A stretch of 37,288 nucleotides of DNA, taken from positions 1 through 37,288 of the forward strand of contig MNDE01000082.1 in assembly GCA_001914785.1 (NCBI GenBank). The letters are read 5' to 3'. Positions 9,015-17,401 of this stretch are shown in pieces (position 1 is the stretch's first letter; each line of letters begins with the position of its first letter). The notes below the pieces were generated by a model. It saw nothing but the letters and a program-made list of their open reading frames with translations. It was not told where the DNA came from and made no database searches. This DNA comes from Acidobacteria bacterium 13_2_20CM_57_17. GTDB taxonomy: Bacteria > Acidobacteriota > Terriglobia > Acidiferrales > UBA7541. The position numbers and the translations under genes were made by a program.

Positions 9015-9998
9015 GTGCAGTCGCAATTGCCAATCTATCCCGAGCAAGCTTCCAACTTCGCGCCGCAAGTGGACGCGCTGATGATCTTTATCACCGGGGT
9101 TTGTGTGTTCTTTGCAGCCGCCATTACCATTGCCATTGTCTTTTTCTTCTTCAAGTACCATCGCAAGGAATCGACCGCCGTCGGTATTGTCACCCACGAA
9201 GATTCGCGGCTCGAAGCTGTGTGGATGATCGTTCCCCTCATTCTGGCCATGGCCATGTTCGGCTCGGGCGCCGTTGTCTACGTGGACTATCGCAACACAC
9301 CGCACGACACTCTCGACGTCTACGTGGTCGGCAAGCAGTGGATGTGGAAAGCGCAACAACCCAACGGATTGAAGGAAATCAATGAATTGCACGTTCCCGT
9401 CGGCCGCAATATTCGCCTCATCCTCGCCAGCGAAGACGTCATACACGATTTTTTCGTTCCCGCATTCCGTGTGAAGATGGATGTCGTTCCTGGGCATTAC
9501 AACACCATGTGGTTCCGCCCCACCAAGCCCGGCCGCTATCACTTTTTCTGCTCGCAGTATTGCGGCACCAACCACGCCCTGATGGGCGGATGGGTTACCG
9601 TCATGGAACCGTCGGACTACTCCGCATGGCTTTCCGGCTCCTCCGGCGGGAGCACCAATCCCGCCGTTGCCGGCGAAAAACTTTTTGCCGAAAAGGCCTG
9701 CATCACTTGTCACGTCGCCAATGGCACGGGACCTTCTCCCTCGCTTAACGGCGTATATGGCGCGCAAGTTCTCCTGGCGGATGGCTCCACCGTTACCGCC
9801 GAAGAAGCCTATATCCGCGAATCTATTCTTCAACCAAACGCAAAAATTGTGGCCGGGTATCCGCCGTTGATGCCCACGTTCCAGGGACAGTTGACGGAGG
9901 AGCAGATTTTCGCTCTGACCGCCTATATCAAGTCTCTGCAGTCGCAGCCGGTGCCCGCGAAGGGCTATGGAATTGCGCCGCCCACGGGGAAGAAATAA
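9015..9998 (+). CDS. coxB: Cytochrome c oxidase subunit II with fused cytochrome c (caa3 type)
   Basis: This 327-residue protein has two N-terminal membrane helices, a cupredoxin CuA domain and a C-terminal cytochrome c domain. CuA ligands are complete: H144 in HDFFVPAF, then C179, C183, H187 and M190 in CSQYCGTNHALM. The fused heme motif CITCH is at C229-H233, with the candidate Met ligand in GYPPLMPTF. The fusion defines a caa3 oxidase, which receives electrons through its own c heme. I start at GTG 9015, preceded by GAGGAG (8999-9004). The open frame continues upstream through the SCO gene, but that extension would put unrelated sequence ahead of the first helix. It is 2 nt after the SCO stop and 3 nt before coxA. 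Confidence 0.93.
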   Translation: MQSQLPIYPEQASNFAPQVDALMIFITGVCVFFAAAITIAIVFFFFKYHRKESTAVGIVTHEDSRLEAVWMIVPLILAMAMFGSGAVVYVDYRNTPHDTLDVYVVGKQWMWKAQQPNGLKEINELHVPVGRNIRLILASEDVIHDFFVPAFRVKMDVVPGHYNTMWFRPTKPGRYHFFCSQYCGTNHALMGGWVTVMEPSDYSAWLSGSSGGSTNPAVAGEKLFAEKACITCHVANGTGPSPSLNGVYGAQVLLADGSTVTAEEAYIRESILQPNAKIVAGYPPLMPTFQGQLTEEQIFALTAYIKSLQSQPVPAKGYGIAPPTGKK

Positions 9999-10001
9999 GT
10001 T

Positions 10002-11681
10002 ATGAGCAACACGCCTCTAACGCCAGACCTCGAATTGCCGGACGAACATTATTTGAACGCCACCTACGGCTCCGGCATCCGTTCGTGGCTGTTGACCACC
10101 GATCACAAGCGCATCGCCTTGCTTTATCTCGCCTCTGTCACTGTTTTCTTTTTCATCGGGGGCGTCCTCGCCACCATGATTCGCATCCATCTTTTGACCC
10201 CCGGCGGAGCGCTGGTCACGCCGGAGACCTACAACAAACTCTTCACCATGCACGGCGTGGCGATGATTTTCTTCTTTCTGATCCCCTCGATCCCCGCGGT
10301 CTTCGGGAATTTCCTCATTCCCCTCATGATTGGCGCTAAGGATTTGGCCTTCCCGAAGATCAATCTCTTGAGCTGGTATATCTACCTCATCGGTGGTGGC
10401 TTCGTTCTGTATTCTTTCAGCACCGGCGGCCTGGATACCGGATGGACGTTTTACACGCCGCTCAGCAGTGTGTATTCGAATTCCGCAGTCACCCCGGCGG
10501 TTATCGGCATTTTCATCAACGGCTTCTCGTCGATTCTCACGGGACTCAACTTCATTGTCACCATCCACACCATGCGTGCCCCAGGCATGACCTGGTTCCG
10601 TCTTCCGCTGTTCGCCTGGGCGCATTACGCTACCAGCCTCGTCATGATTCTGGGCACGCCCGTTGTCGCCATCACACTGTTGCTTGCCGGCCTCGAACGC
10701 ATGTTCCATCTGGGTTTCTTCAATCCGGCGCTGGGCGGCGACCCGATTCTCTTCCAGCACCTCTTCTGGTTCTATTCGCACCCGGCCGTCTACATCATGA
10801 TTCTTCCGGCCATGGGCGTGGTCAGCGAGATCATCCCGACTTTTGCGCGCAAGCCCATCTTCGGCTATTCCTTCATCGCCGGCTCGAGCATCGCCATCGC
10901 TGTCATCGGGTTTCTCGTTTGGGCGCACCACATGTTCGTTACCGGCGAATCCACCTACGCCGCGCTCACCTTTTCGTTCCTCAGCTACCTTGTGGCGATC
11001 CCTTCAGCGGTAAAAGTTTTTAACTGGACTTCAACGCTCTACAAAGGCTCGATCTCCTGGGACCCGCCGATGGTATATGCCCTCGGCTTCATTGGCTTGT
11101 TCGTGATCGGTGGCCTCACGGGGCTTTTCCTCGCGTGCCTCGGTCTGGACATTCATATTCACGACACCTACTTTGTCGTCGCCCACTTCCACTACATCAT
11201 GGTCGGCGGCGCGGTCATGGGTTATGTGGGCGGCTTGCACTTCTGGTGGCCAAAGATTACTGGCCGGCTCTATCCGAAATCGCTCTCGCAGTTTGCCGCG
11301 ATTATTCTCTTTGTTGGCTTCAATCTGACGTTCTTTCCGCAGTTCATCCTCGGCTATCTCGGCATGCCGCGCCGCTATCACACCTATCCGCCGGAATTCC
11401 AGGTCCTCAACGTGTTGTCCACTGCCGGTGCATCGATCCTTGCGCTCGGCTATCTGCTGCCTATGAGTTATCTGATTTGGTCTATGCGTTATGGCAAAGT
11501 CGCCGGGCCGAATCCCTGGCCTGCCACCGGCCTGGAATGGAAAACGGATTCGCCGCCACTGACGGAAAATTTCCACGTCACCCCGGAAGTTACGTGGGAA
11601 CCTTACGACTTTCAGAACCGCCCTGATCTAGGCTTGGCTGCAGGCGCGCGGCCCCTCGCGCCCGCTCATGGAGACGATTAG
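10002..11681 (+). CDS. coxA: Cytochrome c oxidase subunit I, heme-copper oxidase type A2
   Basis: This 559-residue subunit I has about twelve membrane helices. Metal ligands are visible: H84 for low-spin heme a, H260 with cross-link Y264 in [10 protein letters not shown]309 and H310 of CuB in WAHHMF, and H395 and H397 in VAHFHYIM for heme a3 and heme a. The usual Glu of the GHPEVY motif is absent. Instead Tyr258-Ser259 precede H260, the hallmark of the A2 subfamily, which delivers protons through the D channel without that Glu. The enzyme reduces oxygen to water and pumps protons. It follows coxB after 3 nt, and 92 nt separate it from coxC, where a REP-like hairpin lies. Confidence 0.95.
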   Translation: MSNTPLTPDLELPDEHYLNATYGSGIRSWLLTTDHKRIALLYLASVTVFFFIGGVLATMIRIHLLTPGGALVTPETYNKLFTMHGVAMIFFFLIPSIPAVFGNFLIPLMIGAKDLAFPKINLLSWYIYLIGGGFVLYSFSTGGLDTGWTFYTPLSSVYSNSAVTPAVIGIFINGFSSILTGLNFIVTIHTMRAPGMTWFRLPLFAWAHYATSLVMILGTPVVAITLLLAGLERMFHLGFFNPALGGDPILFQHLFWFYSHPAVYIMILPAMGVVSEIIPTFARKPIFGYSFIAGSSIAIAVIGFLVWAHHMFVTGESTYAALTFSFLSYLVAIPSAVKVFNWTSTLYKGSISWDPPMVYALGFIGLFVIGGLTGLFLACLGLDIHIHDTYFVVAHFHYIMVGGAVMGYVGGLHFWWPKITGRLYPKSLSQFAAIILFVGFNLTFFPQFILGYLGMPRRYHTYPPEFQVLNVLSTAGASILALGYLLPMSYLIWSMRYGKVAGPNPWPATGLEWKTDSPPLTENFHVTPEVTWEPYDFQNRPDLGLAAGARPLAPAHGDD

Positions 11682-11697
11682 TGAGTTTGATCTTTAT

Positions 11698-11723
11698 GTA
11701 GGGGGCGGACTTCAGTCCGTCCC
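11698..11723. repeat. REP-like palindrome with GTAG foot, between coxA and coxC
   Basis: GTAG (11698-11701) is followed by a hairpin: GGGGCGGAC, loop TTCA, GTCCGTCCC (9 bp including one G-T pair). It lies in the only sizeable gap inside the oxidase operon. It shares the GTAG foot and TTCx loop with the hairpin at the NCS1 stop. It could act as an mRNA stabiliser or a weak internal terminator, but there is no T run after it. Confidence 0.6.
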
Positions 11724-11773
11724 GCGGTTGGACCGAGCCAGGCCCTGCATTGGCTTAGGAAGAGGAGTACCGA

Positions 11774-12505
11774 GTGCACCGCACCGGCGATCTGTACGGG
11801 CATTTTCAAACGCTCGAGCAGCAGAAAGAAACTGCCACGCTCGGGATGTGGATTTTCCTGGTCACCGAAGTCCTGTTCTTCGGCGGCCTCTTCCTCACTT
11901 ACACCATCAATCGCAGCGCGTTCAGCACCGCCTTCGGTATCGGTAGCAATACTCTGGACATCACTTTGGGCGCCGGCAACACCGTTGTGCTGATTATGAG
12001 CAGTCTGACTATGGCCATGGCCGTCTGGTCTGCCCAGGTCGGCAAAAAGAAATTGGTCAGTATTTTCCTGATCGCCACACTCGGTCTCGGTACCGTCTTT
12101 CTTGGCGTCAAAGCCGTCGAATACAAGCAGAAGTTCGACCACCACCTCATTCCCGGCCACGGTTTTGACATGAAGTATCACCCAGCGCATCCCATGGCGC
12201 GCGATGACCTTAAGGAATTGGCCCTGGAGAAGAAGGAAGTGGATGAGGCTTTCGCCGTCGATCCCGACATCAACTTTCATGGCCAACTCTATTTCTCCCT
12301 CTACTTCGGCATGACCGGCCTGCACGCCCTCCATATGATCGTGGGCGTCGGCCTCCTCATATGGCTCATCACGGGCTCTTTCGCCGGGCGCTTCACCCCG
12401 CAGTACAACACGCCCGTCGAAATCGTCGGCTTGTACTGGCACTTCGTCGATATTGTGTGGATCTATCTGTTCCCGTTGTTATATCTGATTGACAGGCACC
12501 GGTAG
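11774..12505 (+). CDS. coxC: Cytochrome c oxidase subunit III
   Basis: This 243-residue protein belongs to the subunit III family. After a short leader it has [20 protein letters not shown], the usual first helix of the five-helix form, and it ends with [20 protein letters not shown], the family's C-terminal signature. A hydrophilic insert of about 60 residues (about 120-180, rich in His, Asp and Lys) lies between the third and fourth helices. Start GTG 11774 is preceded by GGAAGAGGAG, a good ribosome-binding site. Subunit III stabilises subunit I and supports proton uptake. The insert could contact a partner such as ACIII; that is speculation. Confidence 0.92.
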   Translation: MHRTGDLYGHFQTLEQQKETATLGMWIFLVTEVLFFGGLFLTYTINRSAFSTAFGIGSNTLDITLGAGNTVVLIMSSLTMAMAVWSAQVGKKKLVSIFLIATLGLGTVFLGVKAVEYKQKFDHHLIPGHGFDMKYHPAHPMARDDLKELALEKKEVDEAFAVDPDINFHGQLYFSLYFGMTGLHALHMIVGVGLLIWLITGSFAGRFTPQYNTPVEIVGLYWHFVDIVWIYLFPLLYLIDRHR

Positions 12506-12516
12506 GAGGGTCGCGC

Positions 12517-12837
12517 GTGTCCGAGCACATTGTTTCGCCAAAAGTTTATATCGTCATTTTCGCGTCCTTGATGCTTGGCACAGGCCTTACTGTTTGGGCC
12601 GCATTCCAGAACTTTCATCAATACAACATCGTCATCGCACTGGGCATCGCCACGATCAAAGCCACGCTCGTTGTTCTCTATTTCATGCATGCCCGCTATA
12701 GCCCCGGGCGCACTCAGTTGGTCATTGTTTGCTCTATCTTCTGGCTGGCGATTATGCTGGCTCTCACGCTCGCCGATTACGATACGCGGCCCCACGACAT
12801 AACGCTTGCCGCGCCTCAGGTCTTTTACTGCGTCTGA
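12517..12837 (+). CDS. coxD: Cytochrome c oxidase subunit IV (prokaryotic type)
   Basis: A 106-residue protein with three membrane helices, matching the small prokaryotic subunit IV (COX4_pro/CyoD-like). The central segment ATIKATLVVLYFMHARYS is characteristic. It starts at GTG 12517 after GGTAGGAGGG, 11 nt downstream of coxC. It probably helps oxidase assembly or stability. It is the last gene of the respiratory train; non-coding sequence follows. Confidence 0.88.
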   Translation: MSEHIVSPKVYIVIFASLMLGTGLTVWAAFQNFHQYNIVIALGIATIKATLVVLYFMHARYSPGRTQLVIVCSIFWLAIMLALTLADYDTRPHDITLAAPQVFYCV

Positions 12838-13197
12838 TCACGATATACATTTTTGACCCCGAACTCGCGTTCAAGCACACTTTCGCTGAGTATCGAATCC
12901 GGGGTGTTTGGGGTGTCGGCAACCCTGGGGAAGATCTTGGGTCACCTTTCGGCGAAAGTGTAAGGGGGGAGTAGCGAACCGGCCCAGCCCTCAATCCCCT
13001 AAAGGGATCCTCGGCTCGCCTCCCCCACTTGGCTAAGAAGTGCAAGCCCCAGGCCACTCTTAACATGTTTATTTTCAACGAACTGCCGTGCGAATTCCAA
13101 GTAAAAAAGCTCTACCGCCCCCGAAAATTTACCTGCCTTAGTACTCCGCAAGCGACAGTTCAATGAACCCCGAATTTGCTGGCAGCAGAATCCTGGA
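12838..13197. other. Non-coding interval after the oxidase operon
   Basis: About 360 bases separate coxD from the convergent TPR gene. I see no convincing gene. The segment 12877-12961 is bounded by a perfect 10 bp inverted repeat. A small CCCTAAAGGG palindrome lies near 13000, and an AT-richer stretch runs from about 13060 to 13140. There is no clear hairpin-plus-T-run terminator. Confidence 0.5.
12877..12961. repeat. Perfect 10 bp inverted repeat, 65 nt spacing
   Basis: ACACTTTCGC at 12877-12886 is the exact reverse complement of GCGAAAGTGT at 12952-12961. The second arm is itself part of CTTTCGGCGAAAG, a near palindrome. It may be a long stem in the 3' end of the oxidase transcript or the ends of a small non-coding insertion; no target duplication is evident. 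Confidence 0.4.
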
Positions 13198-14730
13198 TTA
13201 CTCGTGCAATTTACTCGATATTCCGGCCATTTGAGCGGCATCCGCTGCTCCCTTCAAAGCATTTCGTCTTCCCGGCGCTGTAATTAATACCTGCCGGTAT
13301 GCGGTCAGCGCCTCCTTCGGTCGGTTCATTTCCATGAGCAAATCACCAAACAATTCCCGCGCGGGCCGGATTGCTCCGGGCGTGACGGCATGTTTTTCCG
13401 CGGCATCCTCGTGATCCGCCGCCATTCTTAGCAGACGAAAAGCGTCATACGTTCGATGCTCAGCGAACGCCACCCATCCGCCGGCTTCCTTGCCTTGAAT
13501 AGCCACTTGCTCCGCCCAGTAAGCGTCGCCTTTTCCCTCTAATTCTCCCGAAAGTCTGCGCACCTGCTCTGTGTGTTGCCTCGCGGCTTGCAGATCTCCC
13601 GCGTGCACGGCTCCCAGCGCCGCCGCCCAATGCGAAATCGCCGCCACTTGCGGCTCCACCTCTGAATCGGGCTCCAGGTTTTCGGCTTCCTTCCATTGAT
13701 GCTGTTCCAGCACGCACCGCGCGCGAATGGCAGCTTTTGCATAGTGGATCTTGAACAGGGACGAAGGGTTTTCCTTTCCCACGGCAGGCAGGTTGTCCCT
13801 GATCTTTTCCGCCTCGTCATTCCGTCCCAATTGCAGGTAAGCGTAGACCAGATAATCCAGGGCATGAAACTCGTCGCCCCGATCTCCGTGCTTTCGTGCT
13901 GCTGTTACCGCGGCCACGTTCGAAGAAATCGACTCCTCCCACAATCCGAGCCGCGTGTAGATATGCGACGGCATGTGCAGCGCGTGTGGCAAGTCGGGAG
14001 CGATCTTGGAGTAGGCCCGTGCCACTGTCACACCCTGTGATGCGAGCGCCGGATTGTCATACGCATGGATCAGATAGTGCGCCGCTCCGGGATGATCGGG
14101 ATGCGACGCAAACAGAGGGTCGAGAATTGCCGCTGCTTTCCGCTGATTGTCATACGTCTTGTCCTCCGGCGCAGCGGTCGCCACCAGCGCCAGCGCATAG
14201 AAAATCGCCGCTTCCTGATCTTTTGGATTTCGCTCGTATACTCCTCCCATCGCATCGCGATAGGTTTTGGCGCGAGCCGCGTGGCCTTGCTTCTCCCAGC
14301 CGTCATAGAATTTGCCGAGCGCCTCGACGAATTCTTTTTCCCGCGGTGTCGCCGGCTTCAATTCGCGCGCCTTCTGAATCTCAGCGAAGCCGCGTTGCAA
14401 TTCCGCCGGCCCTGGCCAGGGGTCCCACAGTTGATGGTATTCCGTCATCGCCAGGCCCCAATGCGCCATGGCGCAGCGAGGATCTATCACGGCCGCATCG
14501 CGAAATGCCTCGGCGGACTCTTCATAGGTGAATGAATGCAGGAGCGCGATGCCGCGCGTGAACGATTCTTGCGCTTTGGCCGTGCACGACACCCGAAATT
14601 CCACGGTTCCGAGGGATCCCGCTGCTCCGTGCGCCCCATGCTCTTGTCCGCACGCGGCTTTGCTACTCAAAAGCAATAAGAGTCCGAGGGCGCACAACCG
14701 CTTGATTGTCTCTTTGCTCGTTCTTCCCAA
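13198..14730 (-). CDS. Exported TPR-repeat protein
   Basis: This 510-residue protein begins with a signal peptide (KRLCALGLLLLLSSKAACGQ), then a His/Gly linker and repeated alpha-helical units of TPR type. Clear units include FTRGIALLHSFTYEESAEAF with AMAHWGLAM, and near the C-terminus FGDLLMEMNRPKEALTAYRQ. Blocks such as HPGAAHYLIHAYDNP and ALHMPSHIYTRLGLW recur in a family of exported TPR proteins common in Acidobacteriota and Bacteroidota; their function is unknown to me. The start codon is TTG 14730, supported by AGGAG seven nt upstream; no ATG gives a signal peptide. It is divergent from the amidase gene and convergent with the oxidase operon. Confidence 0.8.
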   Translation of the reverse strand: MGRTSKETIKRLCALGLLLLLSSKAACGQEHGAHGAAGSLGTVEFRVSCTAKAQESFTRGIALLHSFTYEESAEAFRDAAVIDPRCAMAHWGLAMTEYHQLWDPWPGPAELQRGFAEIQKARELKPATPREKEFVEALGKFYDGWEKQGHAARAKTYRDAMGGVYERNPKDQEAAIFYALALVATAAPEDKTYDNQRKAAAILDPLFASHPDHPGAAHYLIHAYDNPALASQGVTVARAYSKIAPDLPHALHMPSHIYTRLGLWEESISSNVAAVTAARKHGDRGDEFHALDYLVYAYLQLGRNDEAEKIRDNLPAVGKENPSSLFKIHYAKAAIRARCVLEQHQWKEAENLEPDSEVEPQVAAISHWAAALGAVHAGDLQAARQHTEQVRRLSGELEGKGDAYWAEQVAIQGKEAGGWVAFAEHRTYDAFRLLRMAADHEDAAEKHAVTPGAIRPARELFGDLLMEMNRPKEALTAYRQVLITAPGRRNALKGAADAAQMAGISSKLHE

Positions 14731-14837
14731 GTCAGGACTCCTGCTGGAAAATCATTTGCCCTCGATGGTAGTTCTCATGGTCTAAAGCGTCAATCCAACC
14801 CTGATTTGTTGCATTCATTCCACCGCTTGCCGAAAAC

Positions 14838-14866
14838 TTGTCGCACACCCTCGCACAGAGTAGACT
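14838..14866 (+). promoter_or_regulatory. Predicted sigma70 promoter of the amidase-NCS1-LLM genes
   Basis: TTGTCG (14838-14843) and TAGACT (14861-14866) are separated by 17 nt. Transcription would begin near 14873, 25 nt before the chosen amidase ATG at 14898. This explains why the earlier in-frame ATG at 14838 is unlikely to be the start. Confidence 0.5.
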
Positions 14867-14897
14867 TTTCGCCTGCATTAGCTTGGGAGGTATCTCC

Positions 14898-15797
14898 ATG
14901 CCCCGCACGGTTCGCTGTGGCCTGATTCAGGCACGATGTGAATGGTCTCCGGAAAGGTTTTCGCTCGCCGACATCAAGAAGAAAATGATCGCCAAGCACG
15001 AGCGCTTGATCGCCAACGCCGCCAAGAAAAAAGTGCAAATCCTCGGTCTCCAGGAACTCTTCTATGGCCCGTACTTTTGTGCCGAGCAGCAGACTCGCTG
15101 GTACGAATTGACTGAGCGCATCCCTGACGGACCTACCATCTCGCTGATGCAAAAACTCGCCAAGAAATATCAGATGGTCCTCGTCGTCCCAGTCTACGAA
15201 GTGGAGATGACCGGCGTTTACTTCAACACCGCTGCCGTCATTGACGCTGACGGCCGCTACCTCGGCAAATACCGCAAGCACCACATTCCGCATTGTCACC
15301 CGGGCTTTTGGGAGAAGTTTTATTTCACGCCCGGAAACGCCGGCTATCCCGTCTTCCAGACTCGCTACGCTCGCGTCGGCGTGTACATTTGCTACGATCG
15401 CCATTTCCCCGAGGGCGCGCGCATCCTCGGCCTCAACGGCGCGGAAATCGTCTACAACCCCTCCGCCACCGTTGCCGGCCTCTCCGAATATCTTTGGGAA
15501 CTCGAGCAGCCCGCCCACGCCGTCGCCAACGCCTATTTCGTCGCCGCCATCAATCGCGTCGGCACGGAAGCTCCCTGGAAAATCGGCGAGTTTTACGGCA
15601 AGAGCTACTTTTGCGACCCGCGCGGGAAAATCGTCGCCCAGGCCAGCCGCGATAAGGACGAACTGCTCGTCGCGGAATTGAATCTCGACGAGATTCAGAA
15701 AGTCCGCGACACCTGGCAGTTCTACCGCGATCGCCGCCCGGAATCGTATGGCGAAATCGTGCGCACGCAAGCCGCGACCAGCGCCGCAGCCAGCTAG
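14898..15797 (+). CDS. Nitrilase-superfamily amidase, probable beta-ureidopropionase
   Basis: This 299-residue C-N hydrolase has the complete catalytic triad: E53 in LGLQELFYGPYF, K127 in GKYRKHHIPH and C165 in YICYDRHFPEG. The pattern around Cys (CYDRHFPEGARILGLNGAE) and Glu matches the beta-ureidopropionase/N-carbamoyl amidase branch, which cleaves N-carbamoyl-beta-alanine to beta-alanine, CO2 and ammonia. N-carbamoylputrescine or N-carbamoyl-amino-acid amidase are alternatives. I start at ATG 14898, preceded by GGGAGG (14885-14890); an upstream ATG lies within the predicted promoter. The next genes are an NCS1 permease, an LLM oxidoreductase and a dihydropyrimidinase, supporting the last step of reductive pyrimidine or hydantoin breakdown. 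The enzyme should be cytoplasmic. Confidence 0.85.
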   Translation: MPRTVRCGLIQARCEWSPERFSLADIKKKMIAKHERLIANAAKKKVQILGLQELFYGPYFCAEQQTRWYELTERIPDGPTISLMQKLAKKYQMVLVVPVYEVEMTGVYFNTAAVIDADGRYLGKYRKHHIPHCHPGFWEKFYFTPGNAGYPVFQTRYARVGVYICYDRHFPEGARILGLNGAEIVYNPSATVAGLSEYLWELEQPAHAVANAYFVAAINRVGTEAPWKIGEFYGKSYFCDPRGKIVAQASRDKDELLVAELNLDEIQKVRDTWQFYRDRRPESYGEIVRTQAATSAAAS

Positions 15798-15864
15798 GTT
15801 ATGTTCCGCCTCCCGGCAAACGCAGTTGCGATTCGCGATAAGGAGATGGGAGCAGACCTTCACG

Positions 15865-17301
15865 ATGAGTGAAATTCACAGCGCCGCGCTTCGCGCCGAA
15901 ACCATTCAGAACAGTTCGCTCTACAACAAGGACCTCGCTCCCGTCCCCAGCGAACACCGCGTCTGGCGCACCTACAATTACGCCGCCCTGTGGATTTCCA
16001 TGAGCGTGAACATTCCCACGTACATGCTCGCCAGCGGCATGATTGCCGGCGGCATGAACTGGAGACAGGCGCTCTTCACCGTGTTTCTCGGCAACGTGCT
16101 GGTGCTGATTCCTATGCTGCTCAACGCCCACGCCGGTGCGCAGTACGGCATCCCCTTCCCGGTTTTTGCGCGCGCTTCGTTCGGCGTTCTCGGCGCCAAC
16201 GTCCCCGCCATTCTGCGCGCTCTTGTCGCCTGCGGCTGGTTCGGCATCCAAACCTGGATCGGCGGCGAAGCCATCAACGCCATGATCGTAGCGCTTGCGC
16301 CTTCTTGGGCGCGCTTTTCGTCCGGCCCGGCCATCTGCTTCGTTTTCTTCTGGTTCCTCAACGTTCTTGTAATTCTTCGAGGAATCGAAACCATCCGCTT
16401 CTTGCAGGGCATCTCCGCTCCGTTCCTGCTGCTCATCGGACTTGCTCTTCTTCTTTGGGCCCGCAGCAAGGCTGGCGGCTTCGGCCCCATGCTGGCCACG
16501 CCGTCGAAATTCCAGAGCTTCAATGAGTTTTTCCGCTTCTTCATCCCTTCGCTCACCGGCGTCGTCGGTTTCTGGGCCACTGTTTCATTGAACATTCCCG
16601 ACTTCACGCGTTACGCCCGTGGCCAGCGCGATCAAATCGTCGGCCAGGCCCTCGGTCTTCCCGCCACGATGACTTTTTATTCCTTCATCGGCATCGCCGT
16701 CACGTCCGCCACTATGATCATTTTTGGCCAGGCGCTCTGGGATCCCGTCGCCGTTCTCTCGCGCCTCGGCAATCCTTTCGCTGTCGTTCTGGCGATGATC
16801 GCCTTGCTGATGGCCACTCTCAACGTCAACGTCGCCGCCAACGTTGTCTCTCCGGCCAACGATTTCTCGAATCTTTCTCCTCGCCGCATCAGTTTTCGCA
16901 CCGGTGGACTCATCACCTGCGCCATGGGCATCGTCATGCAGCCCTGGAAATTGATGGCCGATTACGGCAGCTACATTTTCGGCTGGCTCGTCGGCTATTC
17001 CGGCTTTCTCGGCCCCATCGCGGGCGTCCTCATTTGTGATTACTTCATCGTGCGCAAGAAATTCCTCGTCCTCGAAGATCTTTATCAACGCAATGGCGTC
17101 TACGAATACTCACGCGGCTTTAACTGGACCGCCGTTGCGGCGCTGGCTGCTGGCGCGGCCGTCGCTTTTGTCGGCCTGGTGTTTCCGCCCTTGCGCGTCC
17201 TCTACAACTACGCTTGGTTCGTCGGCTTCCTGGTCAGCTTCTTTATCTATTTCGCCCTGATGAACCGCGTCGCGCCGGTTACGCAGCCGGCCGACGGGTA
17301 G
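15865..17301 (+). CDS. NCS1-family permease (nucleobase/hydantoin/allantoin type)
   Basis: This 478-residue protein has about twelve membrane helices and belongs to the NCS1 cation symporter family. Family signatures include the leader NKDLAPVPSEHRVWRTYNYA, the first-helix segment ASGMIAGGMNW, CGWFGIQTWIGGEA, and SLNIPDFTRYARGQ. NCS1 proteins such as PucI, Mhp1 and UraA-like relatives import uracil, allantoin, hydantoins or thiamine precursors with Na+ or H+. Placement between a ureidopropionase and a dihydropyrimidinase points to uracil, dihydropyrimidine or hydantoin uptake. ATG 15865 follows GGGAG by 12 nt and gives the usual family length; the longer upstream frame would run into the amidase gene. 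The stop codon lies in a REP-like hairpin. Confidence 0.88.
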   Translation: MSEIHSAALRAETIQNSSLYNKDLAPVPSEHRVWRTYNYAALWISMSVNIPTYMLASGMIAGGMNWRQALFTVFLGNVLVLIPMLLNAHAGAQYGIPFPVFARASFGVLGANVPAILRALVACGWFGIQTWIGGEAINAMIVALAPSWARFSSGPAICFVFFWFLNVLVILRGIETIRFLQGISAPFLLLIGLALLLWARSKAGGFGPMLATPSKFQSFNEFFRFFIPSLTGVVGFWATVSLNIPDFTRYARGQRDQIVGQALGLPATMTFYSFIGIAVTSATMIIFGQALWDPVAVLSRLGNPFAVVLAMIALLMATLNVNVAANVVSPANDFSNLSPRRISFRTGGLITCAMGIVMQPWKLMADYGSYIFGWLVGYSGFLGPIAGVLICDYFIVRKKFLVLEDLYQRNGVYEYSRGFNWTAVAALAAGAAVAFVGLVFPPLRVLYNYAWFVGFLVSFFIYFALMNRVAPVTQPADG

Positions 17302-17323
17302 CACAGGCATTCCTGCCTGTGCT
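17298..17323. repeat. REP-like palindrome with GTAG foot at the NCS1 stop codon
   Basis: GTAG (17298-17301, containing the TAG stop) leads into a perfect hairpin AGCACAGGCA, loop TTCC, TGCCTGTGCT (17300-17323, 10 bp). There is no T run, so it is not a standard terminator. It shares its architecture with the hairpin after coxA. Confidence 0.65.
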
Positions 17324-17401
17324 CTTACGGCCTAAAGCGTATCTTCGAGGTTCAAATCGAAGACAGATTCAGGGTTGCTACTGGGAGGAGGCTCAATTCT
17401 T

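Noticed and set aside
12999-13241. Small minus-strand gene after the oxidase operon
   Set aside because: The 80-codon frame overlaps the end of the TPR gene, has no ribosome-binding site and shows no recognisable domain; it looks like repeat-like non-coding sequence.
14838-14897. Upstream ATG as the amidase start
   Set aside because: The extra 20 residues do not resemble the family, and the ATG falls in the predicted -35/-10 region, whereas ATG 14898 has GGGAGG and normal family length.
15748-15864. Longer N-terminus for the NCS1 permease
   Set aside because: That sequence is out-of-frame amidase coding sequence plus spacer, and the family N-terminus begins at ATG 15865.
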